Shown in pieces: positions 43,686-51,661 of a stretch of DNA of 64,000 bases (position 1 is the stretch's first letter; each line of letters opens with the position of its first letter). A model generated the notes under the pieces. That model was not told where the DNA came from. It searched no databases and was given only the letters and a program-made list of their open reading frames with translations. Location of the stretch: positions 92,170 to 156,169 of the forward strand of contig NZ_NKHL01000120.1 in the NCBI RefSeq assembly GCF_002934685.1, in the 5' to 3' direction. A program made the translations under genes and the position numbers. Origin of the DNA: Pseudomonas bohemica. GTDB lineage: Bacteria; Pseudomonadota; Gammaproteobacteria; Pseudomonadales; Pseudomonadaceae.

Positions 43686-43960
43686 TCACGCGGGCTATGT
43701 GATCCACAGCGCTATTCATGCGGCGCGACCTGATCTTCAGGCCGTGCTGCACACCCATACGCGCGACGGCATTGCGGTGTCGGCGCAGAAGGGCGGGTTG
43801 TTGCTGATTTCTCAGCATTCACTGGCGTTTTCCGGGCGTATTGCTTATCACCGTTACGAGGGTGTGGCGCAGGACTTGGGTGAGCGCGAGCGGCTGGTGG
43901 CGGACCTGGGCGACAAGAGCGTGATGCTCCCGCGCAATGACAGCCTGCTCACGGCCGGCG
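43638..43960 (+). pseudogene. Class II aldolase/adducin family fragment
   Basis: From about 43638 the sequence encodes DIDGTLIDDPPGLG and, after a frameshift near 43685, NHAGYVIHSAIHAARPDLQA and VLHTHTRDGIAVSAQKGGLL, then AYHRYEGVAQDLGERERLVA. These are class II aldolase/adducin features including the metal-binding His-Thr-His. Both the N terminus and the C terminus are missing: the left end is joined to LysR, the right end to an antisense monooxygenase fragment. Confidence 0.75.
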
Positions 43961-43964
43961 TCAG

Positions 43965-44128
43965 TGTCCGGGCTGTTGGAATGAAAGGCCACCAGCGCCC
44001 GGTCAAAGCCGGCGTCTTCGTGGGCTCTGGAAACTTTCAACGTAGTCGGGCTGGATCGTCGGTCCACTGCGGTGAGGAATTTCCGACCCCGGCTACGTGG
44101 CGATGTAACCGGTGAATTCAACGCTCAT
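43965..44128 (-). pseudogene. SsuD/MsuD-type alkanesulfonate monooxygenase, 5' fragment
   Basis: ATG 44128 has a strong AAGGAG site and begins MSVEFTGYIAT, followed by a TAG, then a frame-shifted run RAHEDAGFDRALVAFHSNSP typical of FMNH2-dependent alkanesulfonate monooxygenases. The gene ends at a junction with the aldolase fragment in the opposite direction near 43965; about 300 residues are lost. It was divergent from the permease gene at 44405. Confidence 0.75.
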
Positions 44129-44404
44129 GAACAACTCCTTCTCATCGTAGGCATGTTTCAGACGTGCCGTGTCGGCATCGCGCCCATGCGAACAAGCAAC
44201 ATAGGGTCAGGGCGCGCGGTTGTGAAATTCGATTCGGCGCTAAGCTAACTATAAAAAAACTGCATGTAATTAGATGTGCAAAATCAGGATATCGATTATT
44301 AGGTTATTCTTAAACGACCTTTCCCCAGCGTTTTTTATACGAATACGATGGGCTCCGCACTGATCGCGCATTCGGCTCGTTCAAGTCTTTCAGGAAGGAT
44401 GCCC

Positions 44405-45265
44405 ATGACCGAAACCACCCTCGAACCTTTGGCGGCTGATGCCGGTTTTCTCACGGTCAACAAACGTCCCACGGTACAAAAAGACAGTGCCGACAACCGC
44501 TGGCACATTCCCGCCTTCGTGCTTCGCCTGCTCAGTCCCATCGCCTTGCTGCTTTTATGGGAACTGGCGTCGCAGGCCGGGTGGATTCCCAGCCGGGTCA
44601 TCGCCGCGCCGTCGCAGATTGGCGGCACGTTATGGGCGATGATTGTGTCGGGCGAACTCGGCAAGCACCTGTGGGTATCACTGCATCGTGCGCTACTAGG
44701 GTTAGGCATCGGCGTGACCATTGGCGTGGTGGCGGCATTGGTGACCGGCCTGTCGAAGCGCGGTGAGCTGATCCTTGATTCACCCATGCAAATGCTGCGC
44801 ACCATTCCATCGCTGGCCCTGGTGCCGCTGTTCATTCTGTGGTTCGGCATCGGCGAATTCACCAAGATCGCGCTGATCGTCACCGGCACGACTTTCCCGG
44901 TGTACCTCAATCTGTTTTCCGGGATTCGCAACATCGACCCCAAACTCATCGAGGCGGCCAACACCCTCGGCCTCAATCGTCGCGAGCTGATCTGGCACGT
45001 CATTCTGCCGGGCTCGTTGCCCTCGTTTTTTGTTGGGTTGCGCTATTCGCTGGGGATCTCCTGGCTGGCCCTGGTGTTCGTCGAACAGATCAATACCACC
45101 GCAGGCATCGGCTTCCTGGCCAGCGATGCGCGGGACTTCATGCGCACTGACGTGATCGTGATCTGCCTGCTGATCTATAGCGTTCTCGGACTGGTCATCG
45201 ACGGCATCATTCGCACGCTGGAGCGTTATGCGCTGGCGTGGCGCCCAACTTTCGTGAGGACTTGA
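44405..45265 (+). CDS. SsuC/TauC-type sulfonate ABC transporter permease
   Basis: The 286-residue permease has a first span near VLRLLSPIALLLLWELAS, a run of further spans and the conserved EAANTLGLNRRELIWHVILP loop that contacts the ATPase, typical of the SsuC/TauC/NrtB family. I chose ATG 44405 (AGGAAGG site, 6-7 bp spacing) over upstream ATGs at 44399 and 44348. The ATPase gene follows after 2 bp. The frame is intact. Confidence 0.88.
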   Translation: MTETTLEPLAADAGFLTVNKRPTVQKDSADNRWHIPAFVLRLLSPIALLLLWELASQAGWIPSRVIAAPSQIGGTLWAMIVSGELGKHLWVSLHRALLGLGIGVTIGVVAALVTGLSKRGELILDSPMQMLRTIPSLALVPLFILWFGIGEFTKIALIVTGTTFPVYLNLFSGIRNIDPKLIEAANTLGLNRRELIWHVILPGSLPSFFVGLRYSLGISWLALVFVEQINTTAGIGFLASDARDFMRTDVIVICLLIYSVLGLVIDGIIRTLERYALAWRPTFVRT

Positions 45266-45267
45266 AC

Positions 45268-46128
45268 ATGGCTGTTGATCTGGCTATTGATCGTAGCAAC
45301 GGCGCATCGGGCGCCGACACATCACGTAATCCTGCACCGGTTCAATTGCGCAATGTGGTCCGCCAATTCGGTGAACAACGCGTGATCGATGAGCTGGACC
45401 TGGACATCGCGCCGGCGGAGTTCGTCGCATTGCTGGGCGCCAGTGGTTCGGGCAAGACCACGTTATTGAGGATGTTGGCCGGGCTGGACAGCATCGACAG
45501 TGGGCAACTGCGCGTGCCCTTGGCGCGGGCGGCGGTGTTTCAGGAGCCGCGCCTGATGCCCTGGAAAAGCGCCTGGCGCAACGTGGTGCTGGGCCTGCGC
45601 AATGGCGCAGGCAAACGTCACGCCGAACAGGCACTGACCGAAGTTGGTCTGGCCCATCGCGTTACTGCATTTCCGGCGACGCTGTCTGGCGGCGAAGCAC
45701 AGCGTGTGGCATTGGCCCGTGCGCTGGTGCGTGAACCCAAGCTCTTACTGCTCGACGAGCCGTTCGCGGCATTGGATGCCCTGACGCGGATTCGCATGCA
45801 CCAGTTGATCATCGACCTGTGGCGTAAGCACACGCCGGCGGTGCTGTTGGTCACTCATGACGTCGACGAAGCCATATTGCTCGCAGACCGGGTCATCGTC
45901 CTGGCGGACGGCAAAATTGCCGACGAGTTGCGCATTGAATTGCCACGCCAACGCAGCACTGCACAACCGGGATTTCAGGCTATTCGCACGCGTTTGCTTA
46001 GGCTGTTGGGGGTTGATGCGACAGCAGGGCATGCGCCGCAGGTGCCGCTGGACGCTGAGCCGGCGCATGCCGCCGCTGAGCAACGTCGACGTTTTGCCCG
46101 TACCTCACGCGTTTTTACAACCGAGTAA
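45268..46128 (+). CDS. SsuB/TauB-type sulfonate ABC transporter ATP-binding protein
   Basis: The 286-residue ATPase has Walker A GASGSGKTT, signature LSGGEAQR, Walker B LLLLDEPFAALDALT and the H-loop VTHDVDEA, and partners the preceding permease (2-bp gap, GAGGA site). It carries a C-terminal extension of about 40 residues that is variable in this family. The following gene, a binding protein, is broken, so this transporter may now use the SsuA-like protein at 36506. Confidence 0.9.
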   Translation: MAVDLAIDRSNGASGADTSRNPAPVQLRNVVRQFGEQRVIDELDLDIAPAEFVALLGASGSGKTTLLRMLAGLDSIDSGQLRVPLARAAVFQEPRLMPWKSAWRNVVLGLRNGAGKRHAEQALTEVGLAHRVTAFPATLSGGEAQRVALARALVREPKLLLLDEPFAALDALTRIRMHQLIIDLWRKHTPAVLLVTHDVDEAILLADRVIVLADGKIADELRIELPRQRSTAQPGFQAIRTRLLRLLGVDATAGHAPQVPLDAEPAHAAAEQRRRFARTSRVFTTE

Positions 46129-46145
46129 CAAGGATGCATTGAACC

Positions 46146-46763
46146 ATGCTGTTTCGTTCGTTGAACCTGGCCCGTGTCATGGCGCAGTCGGGTTGTTGGC
46201 CGTCGTGTTAGCGATGGCTGGCTGCGGCGCTGAAGCTGAAAACAAGCAATCAGTCGCCGCTACGGAGAAAGTCGACTGGTCAAAGGTCAAGTTGATTCTC
46301 GGTGATCAGGCCGAGGGTTCGCGTTCCATGGTGGAGGCGTCGAAAGCATCCGACGGCATCCCGTATCAAGTGGAGTGGGCGAATTTTCAGGGCTCCGCGC
46401 CGCTCTTTGAGGCATTGCGCCAGGTGCCGTCGCAGGAAAACGGCGCGCGTGAGCATCAACACCGGACTGACGTTCATTACCGCGTCGGATGATGTGCTGA
46501 CTGACAAGGTCAAACGCCAAGCGCTCAACGATGTTTTGCAGCGTTTGGCCAAGGCCTCCGAGTGGGCCAAGACGCACCCGGATGAGTACGCGCAGGTGTT
46601 TGCGAGGGTCAACGACGTTCCGCTGCCCGTGTCCCAGCGTCTGCACGGTTGGGGGATCGAGTCGTTATTGCCGGTCGAGACGTCGGACGTCAACGCGGTG
46701 CAGGGGGTAGATGACCTGTTCGTGAAGAAGATCTTCCTGCACAAGGCCGAGTTACGAAGTTGA
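46146..46763 (+). pseudogene. Lipoprotein-type sulfonate-binding protein, deleted and frameshifted
   Basis: After an ATG at 46146 the frame changes, and LLAVVLAMAGCGAEAENKQS shows a lipoprotein signal with the lipobox Cys. The sequence continues DWSKVKLILGDQAEGSRSMV and ends near SAPLFEALRQ. Another frame then gives VSINTGLTFITASDDVLTDK and ALNDVLQRLAKASEWAKTHP to the C terminus ending AELRS. About 200 of some 330 residues remain; the ligand-binding middle is deleted. It would have been the binding protein of the 44405-46128 transporter. Confidence 0.8.
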
Positions 46764-47121
46764 TTGATCGGGAAGTGTTCCCGAAGGTGGATGGGGAGTT
46801 GCAACTCTTCCTTATCGAAGTCGTCCACATCAATAACTCGCGCCGTGTAGCTTCCGAAACTCGCTCGGGAGGTCGGTCTGCTTTCCACCTTTTCGAGGTT
46901 AGGGTCGCGTTATCGGTCAGGCTCCGTCGCACCGAGAACACTCGGCCAGCGATTGGCCGTATCTGCCGAAGACTATCAGATTGGCGAGGTGATTTTTTCA
47001 GATCCTAATCGCTCCAATTCGGTTGGCGCGCCCACATGTGGCTGATCTGCTCGAAAAGCCTCAGAAGCTTCTGCATCGATAAGCTGAGGCTGAGAGGAGG
47101 CATTCAAGTTGAGAACTGTAA
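46764..47121. other. Boundary between the sulfur region and the siderophore locus
   Basis: No intact gene is supported. A minus-strand frame (46280-46888) contains an ordered-looking segment (ARVIDVDDFDKEELQLPIHL) that could be the remnant of another gene, but I do not recognise it. G+C falls toward the right end, where a Fur-box-like site precedes the fhuF-like gene. Confidence 0.35.
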
Positions 47122-47140
47122 CCAAATGATAATTTGAAGC
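47122..47140 (+). promoter_or_regulatory. Fur box candidate upstream of the ferric-siderophore uptake operon
   Basis: CCAAATGATAATTTGAAGC matches the 19-bp Fur consensus at 11 positions, including the full ATGATAAT core, about 85 bp before the fhuF-like gene. The right half-site is poor. Confidence 0.4.
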
Positions 47141-47223
47141 ATTAAGATTTGTATGTTTTACTAAGCCTCTTTCTTCCTAGATCTGACCGTCGTTGCGTCG
47201 GCAGGGTTAAGAGGTTGAACGAC

Positions 47224-47982
47224 ATGTGCCAAGCCAACACAGACCTTGCTCGATTGATCGACACTGCTACCAAGGCGCTACCCCGAATGGCTGGTCGAGT
47301 GGGTGAGGCCCGTAGTGGTCAACTGGTTGACGGCTGTGCCAGCAACCCATTCAGGATCGCGGCATTGCATGCCCATTGGGTTTCTGCGCACCCCGAGGCC
47401 GGGCCGCATTACTGGGCCATTCACAGTTGGTCACTGGTGATCTGGCAGCCAATTTATTTGAGCCTGTTGGCGGTGCATTTGTCCCATCAGGTGCCGAGCC
47501 TGGCGAAGATGGGGCAGACCGTCAGCGAGGGACAGGTCGGTGGCTTCTGCTTGCCCCCTCACTGGCCGCGCGAAGGCCGTCAGGCTGATTTGATCCGCTT
47601 TGCGGCCGAGCAGTTGTGCCAATTTGTCGACCGGCAACTGAGCGACTTCAACAGCGTCTGCCAGATTTACCCGAAGATGGCCCGTCTGCTGGCCGCCGAC
47701 TGCGCTCGGGCAGCATTATTGTGGGTCGACCGCTGCCAACCCATGGGCAATGCCCAGGTACGCGACCTGGAGGGACAATGGATGGAAGCGTTGGCCTTGT
47801 CGCCGGGCAGTTCGTTGATCGAGGTGCAGACCGATGATGGGCGCCAGTGTCTGGCGCTAGGCCGAAAGGTGTGCTGCCAGCATTTTCGCCGAGCCGATGG
47901 CGAATTGTGCAACACATGTCCCAAACACAAACAGGAAGAGCGTTTACAGCGTCTGCGCGAGGAGTTCACGCTGCAATGCTGA
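47224..47982 (+). CDS. FhuF-like siderophore ferric iron reductase
   Basis: The 252-residue cytoplasmic protein ends with the [2Fe-2S] motif of the FhuF family, Cys217-Cys218-x10-Cys229-x2-Cys232 (KVCCQHFRRADGELCNTC). The N-terminal part contains the conserved HSWSLVIWQPIYLSLLAVHL segment. These proteins reduce ferric iron bound to hydroxamate siderophores so that it can be released in the cytoplasm. The ATG at 47224 is preceded by GAGG; the frame reaches 47149. Its stop overlaps the start of the ATPase gene, and it leads an operon with FhuC, FhuB and FhuD-like genes. Confidence 0.87.
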   Translation: MCQANTDLARLIDTATKALPRMAGRVGEARSGQLVDGCASNPFRIAALHAHWVSAHPEAGPHYWAIHSWSLVIWQPIYLSLLAVHLSHQVPSLAKMGQTVSEGQVGGFCLPPHWPREGRQADLIRFAAEQLCQFVDRQLSDFNSVCQIYPKMARLLAADCARAALLWVDRCQPMGNAQVRDLEGQWMEALALSPGSSLIEVQTDDGRQCLALGRKVCCQHFRRADGELCNTCPKHKQEERLQRLREEFTLQC

Positions 47983-48743
47983 GTCTGCAAGGCATTGCTG
48001 TAAGGCGTGACGCGCGCACTATTCTAGCCGTAGAGCGGCTACATATCGCCTGCGATCAGTTCACTGTAATCCTGGGTCACAACGGCTCAGGAAAATCGAC
48101 GTTGATGAACCTCATGGCCCGGCAGTTCACTGCCGACAGAGGTCATGTCGAGTTGCACAACAAACCGCTGGAACAGTACAGCGTGCGTGACTTCGCCCGC
48201 CATGTAGCCTTTTTGCCGCAACACTTTCCCGGAGCTCCGGGGCTGACCGTGCGTGAGTTGGTGATGTTGGGGCGTTACCCCTGGCGTGGTCTGTTTGGGC
48301 GGTGGCAAGCCGAGGACTACCGTTTGACCGAGCGGGCCCTGCAGCAAACAGATATCGGCCATTACGCTGAACACATGGCCGATAGCCTGTCTGGCGGCGA
48401 GCGCCAACGGGCCTGGATTGCCATGTCACTGGCGCAGCAGGCACCGTTGATTCTGCTGGACGAACCGACCTCCGCATTGGACCTGGCCCATCAATATGAA
48501 CTGATGTCGCTATTGCGCCAGCTCAACCGCTCGGCCGGGCGGGGTATCGTCGCCATCCTGCATGACATCAATCTCGCCGCCCGCTATGCCGATCGCATTG
48601 TCGCGCTGAAGCAGGGCCGGGTATTTTTCGATGGCAGCCCCGCGCAACTGCTTTGCACTGAGGTGTTGAGCGAGCTCTACGGTGTCGCTATCCAGTTACT
48701 GGATCAGCCCGACCATAGAAACAGGATTGCCGTTGTCAGCTGA
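47976..48743 (+). CDS. Ferric siderophore ABC transporter ATP-binding protein (FhuC-like)
   Basis: The 255-residue ATPase of the FecE/FhuC type has Walker A GHNGSGKST, signature LSGGERQR, Walker B LILLDEPTSALD and the H-loop LHDINLAARYAD that marks iron-chelate transporters. ATG 47976 overlaps the fhuF-like stop (ATGCTGA), and the frame starting at 47847 has no better site. Confidence 0.92.
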   Translation: MLSLQGIAVRRDARTILAVERLHIACDQFTVILGHNGSGKSTLMNLMARQFTADRGHVELHNKPLEQYSVRDFARHVAFLPQHFPGAPGLTVRELVMLGRYPWRGLFGRWQAEDYRLTERALQQTDIGHYAEHMADSLSGGERQRAWIAMSLAQQAPLILLDEPTSALDLAHQYELMSLLRQLNRSAGRGIVAILHDINLAARYADRIVALKQGRVFFDGSPAQLLCTEVLSELYGVAIQLLDQPDHRNRIAVVS

Positions 48744-48792
48744 TGCGGTCGAGTGCGCGGCGCCGGATATTTGCCCCAGGAGTGGCTATACC

Positions 48793-50760
48793 GTGCTGCG
48801 ACGTTACCTGCTCAGCCTGAGTTTGCTTGCCGTGCTGGTGCTGCTTTATTTGCAGATCAGCACGCCATTGAGCCTGAGCCAACAGTTGGCTCAGGCCCTG
48901 GCTCCCAGTGACGATAGCCTGGAAAACCTGACCTTTTCGCTCGCTGTTCTTCCACGGCTGCTTATGGCCTTGTTGGTGGGAGCCGCCATGGGCTTATCCG
49001 GCAGCTTATTGCAACAGCTGACCCAGAACCGCTTGGTATCGCCGATGACCATCGGTGTTTCGTCGGGCGCCTGGGTGGGGTTGCTGTGCTTGAGTGCTGT
49101 GGCGCCGACGCTGGTCACCAGTCATGGCGAGTGGGCTGCACTGTGCGGTGCGGTGCTGGCGGTCGGCGTGGTTTTGCTGATTGCCGGGCGCGACGGTATT
49201 GCTGGTTTGCCCATGGTCTTGGCCGGTATGGCGATGAATTTGCTGCTGGGCGCGGTGGCGGCGGCTATTTTGCTGATCGACCACCAGCAAAGCCGTGGGG
49301 TTTCCGTGTGGGGCGCGGGCGACCTGGGGCAAATAGACTGGTATTTTGTGAGCTGGCTTTGGCCCAAATTGGCGGTAGGGGCGCTGCTGATCATGTTTGC
49401 GCCACGGCCCCTGGCGTTGCTGCAACTGGGTAGTCGGGCCGCGCAAGCTCGAGGCTTGAATCTCTGGCCGGTGTTGCTGGGGCTGTTTCTGTCGGCCCTA
49501 TGGCTAAGCGCGGTGTCGATCACCGCGGTGGGACTGATTGGTTTCATCGGCCTGATCGCGCCTAACCTGGCACGACTGCTGGGTGCGCGCACGCCGCGCG
49601 ACGAACTGTTATACAGCAGTCTGGTGGGCATGCTGGTACTGCTGGGCAGCGATATCCTGGCTTTGCTCTTGACCAATTTCCTGGGCGACCTGGTACCGAC
49701 CGGTGCCACTGCGGCGTTGATCGGTGCCCCAGCCTTGCTGTGGCTGTTGCGCCGAAAACTGGCGGCCAAAGACCTGCGTTCCCTGAGTCTGATGGGTACA
49801 TCCACGCGAGGACTGGCGGTGCGGCTGCGCTGGACGCTGCCGCTAATGGTGTGCCTGACGTTGCTGCTGAGCCTTTGTGTCAATCGCAGCCTCGACGGTT
49901 GGCTACTGGAATGGCCGTCGTCCCTGGTCTGGTCGCTGCGTTGGCCAAGGGTGCTGACTGCGGTTGCCGCCGGTAGCGGGCTGGCGGTGGCTGGGCTACT
50001 GCTGCAACGGCTGTTACGCAATCCTTTGGCCAGTCCGGACATCCTCGGCATCACCGCCGGCGCTGCTCTGGCAGTGATGCTGATCTTGCTGGTGGCGGGT
50101 AACAACCTGTTTTGGCTCAAGGCACCGCTGGCGGCGTTCAGCGGCAGTATGATCGTGCTTGGCTTGTTGCTGGTGCTGGGCCGTCGCCATGATTATGCCC
50201 CTGGCGTGATGGTTCTGGTGGGGATTGCTCTGGGGGCGCTGCTCAACACAGGTCTACAATTCTGCCTGGTCAAGGCATCCGGTGACTCCTTGGCCTTGCT
50301 CGGCTGGCTGGCCGGTTCGACCTATCGGGTGTCTGCTGGTCAGTCCGTTGGGCTGGCTGTGGGCGTGGCGTTGCTATCGGTGCTGAGCTTGTCGTTCCAG
50401 AGGGCTTTGACCCTGATTTCCATGGACGAAGGTACTGCTCGCAGCCGTGGTCTGGAGGTGCGGCGGGTGCGTCTGGTATTGCTGGTGCTGGCCGCGCTGC
50501 TGTGTGCCCTGGTCACCAGCCTGCTCGGGCCGGTGGCTTTTGTCGGTCTGCTGGCACCGCATATGGCGGCACTGTTTGGCGCCCGCCGGGTGGTTGCCCA
50601 GTTGTGGCTGGCTGCTGTGCTTGGGGGGCTGTTGATGCTGATCGCCGATTGGCTGGGTCGTACTATGATTTTCCCCTTGCAAGTACCGGTGGGCATCGTC
50701 GCTTCAGTGCTTTGTGGTCTGTATTTCGTGTACCTGCTAGTTCGGCAGCGCTGGCTATGA
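48793..50760 (+). CDS. Ferric siderophore ABC transporter permease, fused double type (FhuB-like)
   Basis: The 655-residue protein consists of two FecCD-type permease halves in tandem, as in FhuB (about 660 residues). Each half has about ten spans, and the family loop occurs in both: AVGLIGFIGLIAPNLARLLG and LLGPVAFVGLLAPHMAALFG. The start is not certain. I prefer GTG 48793 (CAGGAG 10 bp upstream, N terminus MLRRYLLSLSLLAVLVLLYL), but TTG 48727 would start closer to the preceding gene. Its stop overlaps the next start (ATGA at 50757-50760). Confidence 0.87.
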   Translation: MLRRYLLSLSLLAVLVLLYLQISTPLSLSQQLAQALAPSDDSLENLTFSLAVLPRLLMALLVGAAMGLSGSLLQQLTQNRLVSPMTIGVSSGAWVGLLCLSAVAPTLVTSHGEWAALCGAVLAVGVVLLIAGRDGIAGLPMVLAGMAMNLLLGAVAAAILLIDHQQSRGVSVWGAGDLGQIDWYFVSWLWPKLAVGALLIMFAPRPLALLQLGSRAAQARGLNLWPVLLGLFLSALWLSAVSITAVGLIGFIGLIAPNLARLLGARTPRDELLYSSLVGMLVLLGSDILALLLTNFLGDLVPTGATAALIGAPALLWLLRRKLAAKDLRSLSLMGTSTRGLAVRLRWTLPLMVCLTLLLSLCVNRSLDGWLLEWPSSLVWSLRWPRVLTAVAAGSGLAVAGLLLQRLLRNPLASPDILGITAGAALAVMLILLVAGNNLFWLKAPLAAFSGSMIVLGLLLVLGRRHDYAPGVMVLVGIALGALLNTGLQFCLVKASGDSLALLGWLAGSTYRVSAGQSVGLAVGVALLSVLSLSFQRALTLISMDEGTARSRGLEVRRVRLVLLVLAALLCALVTSLLGPVAFVGLLAPHMAALFGARRVVAQLWLAAVLGGLLMLIADWLGRTMIFPLQVPVGIVASVLCGLYFVYLLVRQRWL

Positions 50761-51617
50761 AGCGGCTGCGCGCGGTGTGGCTGGGTTGCTTGCTGATGCT
50801 TTGTCCGCTGTTGGCCACAGCAGTTGAATCGCCGCGGGTGGTTGCGCTGAGTTGGGAGATGGTCGAGCACTTATTGAAACTGGGTATTACTCCCGTAGCG
50901 GTAGCAGAAGCGCCAGATTACCGTACCTGGGTGGTGCATCCTGAACTGCCCGATTCGGTGCCCGATGCCGGTAGCCGCAATGAGCCGAACATGGACTTGC
51001 TGGCGCAACTGAAACCTGATCTCATTCTGATCACACCGTTGCTTGAGGACATCCGCCCGCAGTTACAGCGCATCGCACCGGTGGTGGTGTATGGCGACTT
51101 CACCCAGGCTCAGAACAACCGCTTGCTGCAACGACGTAACTTTCTCGATCTGGCCTGGCGTCTGGGTCGTGTCGAGGTCGCGCAACAACAGCTGGCCGCC
51201 ATGGACGCGCATATTGCCGGATTGCGCCGCTCTATTGCCGAGCGTTTCGCCGGTCAGCCACCCAAGGTCACAGTAGTACGTTTCGCCTCGCCCACGGCCG
51301 TGTTCATCATGGGGCCTAACTCCATGCCCGAGCACGCCATGCAGTTACTCGGGTTACAGCCGGCTTACCCGACTCCGGCAAGTCGTTGGGGGAGTGTGCA
51401 GGTTCCTGTTACCGAACTTGGGCAAATAAAACAGGGTGTCGTGTTGTATATCGAGCCGTTTGCGCAACGCGAGCGCTTGTTCAGCACTCGATTGTGGCAG
51501 CGGATGCCGTTTGTAGAAGAGGGGCGAGTGGCAGCAATTCGTTCGACCTGGACTCACGGCGGTATATTCTGTGTAGAAAACTTGGCGGTCGCCATTGCTC
51601 AAGCAATGCAGTTTTAA
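50757..51617 (+). CDS. Ferric hydroxamate-type periplasmic binding protein (FhuD-like)
   Basis: The 286-residue protein has a signal peptide (about 1-23, ...MLCPLLATAVES) and the FhuD/BtuF-type fold: VVALSWEMVEHLLKLGITPV, GSRNEPNMDLLAQLKPDLIL and the C-terminal GGIFCVENLAVAIAQAM. It takes ferric siderophore from the outer-membrane receptor to the FhuB/FhuC pair. It overlaps the permease gene by 4 bp and is the last gene of the uptake operon. Confidence 0.9.
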   Translation: MKRLRAVWLGCLLMLCPLLATAVESPRVVALSWEMVEHLLKLGITPVAVAEAPDYRTWVVHPELPDSVPDAGSRNEPNMDLLAQLKPDLILITPLLEDIRPQLQRIAPVVVYGDFTQAQNNRLLQRRNFLDLAWRLGRVEVAQQQLAAMDAHIAGLRRSIAERFAGQPPKVTVVRFASPTAVFIMGPNSMPEHAMQLLGLQPAYPTPASRWGSVQVPVTELGQIKQGVVLYIEPFAQRERLFSTRLWQRMPFVEEGRVAAIRSTWTHGGIFCVENLAVAIAQAMQF

Positions 51618-51620
51618 GTT

Positions 51621-51649
51621 GCGAGCAGTCAGGTTTTCCGGCTGCTCGC
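51621..51649. terminator. Hairpin between convergent uptake and receptor genes
   Basis: GCGAGCAG and CTGCTCGC form an 8-bp perfect stem. A short T-run follows in the plus direction (GTTTTTAG), so it could terminate the uptake operon and possibly also the opposing one. Confidence 0.5.
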
Positions 51650-51661
51650 TGCTTAGCGTTT

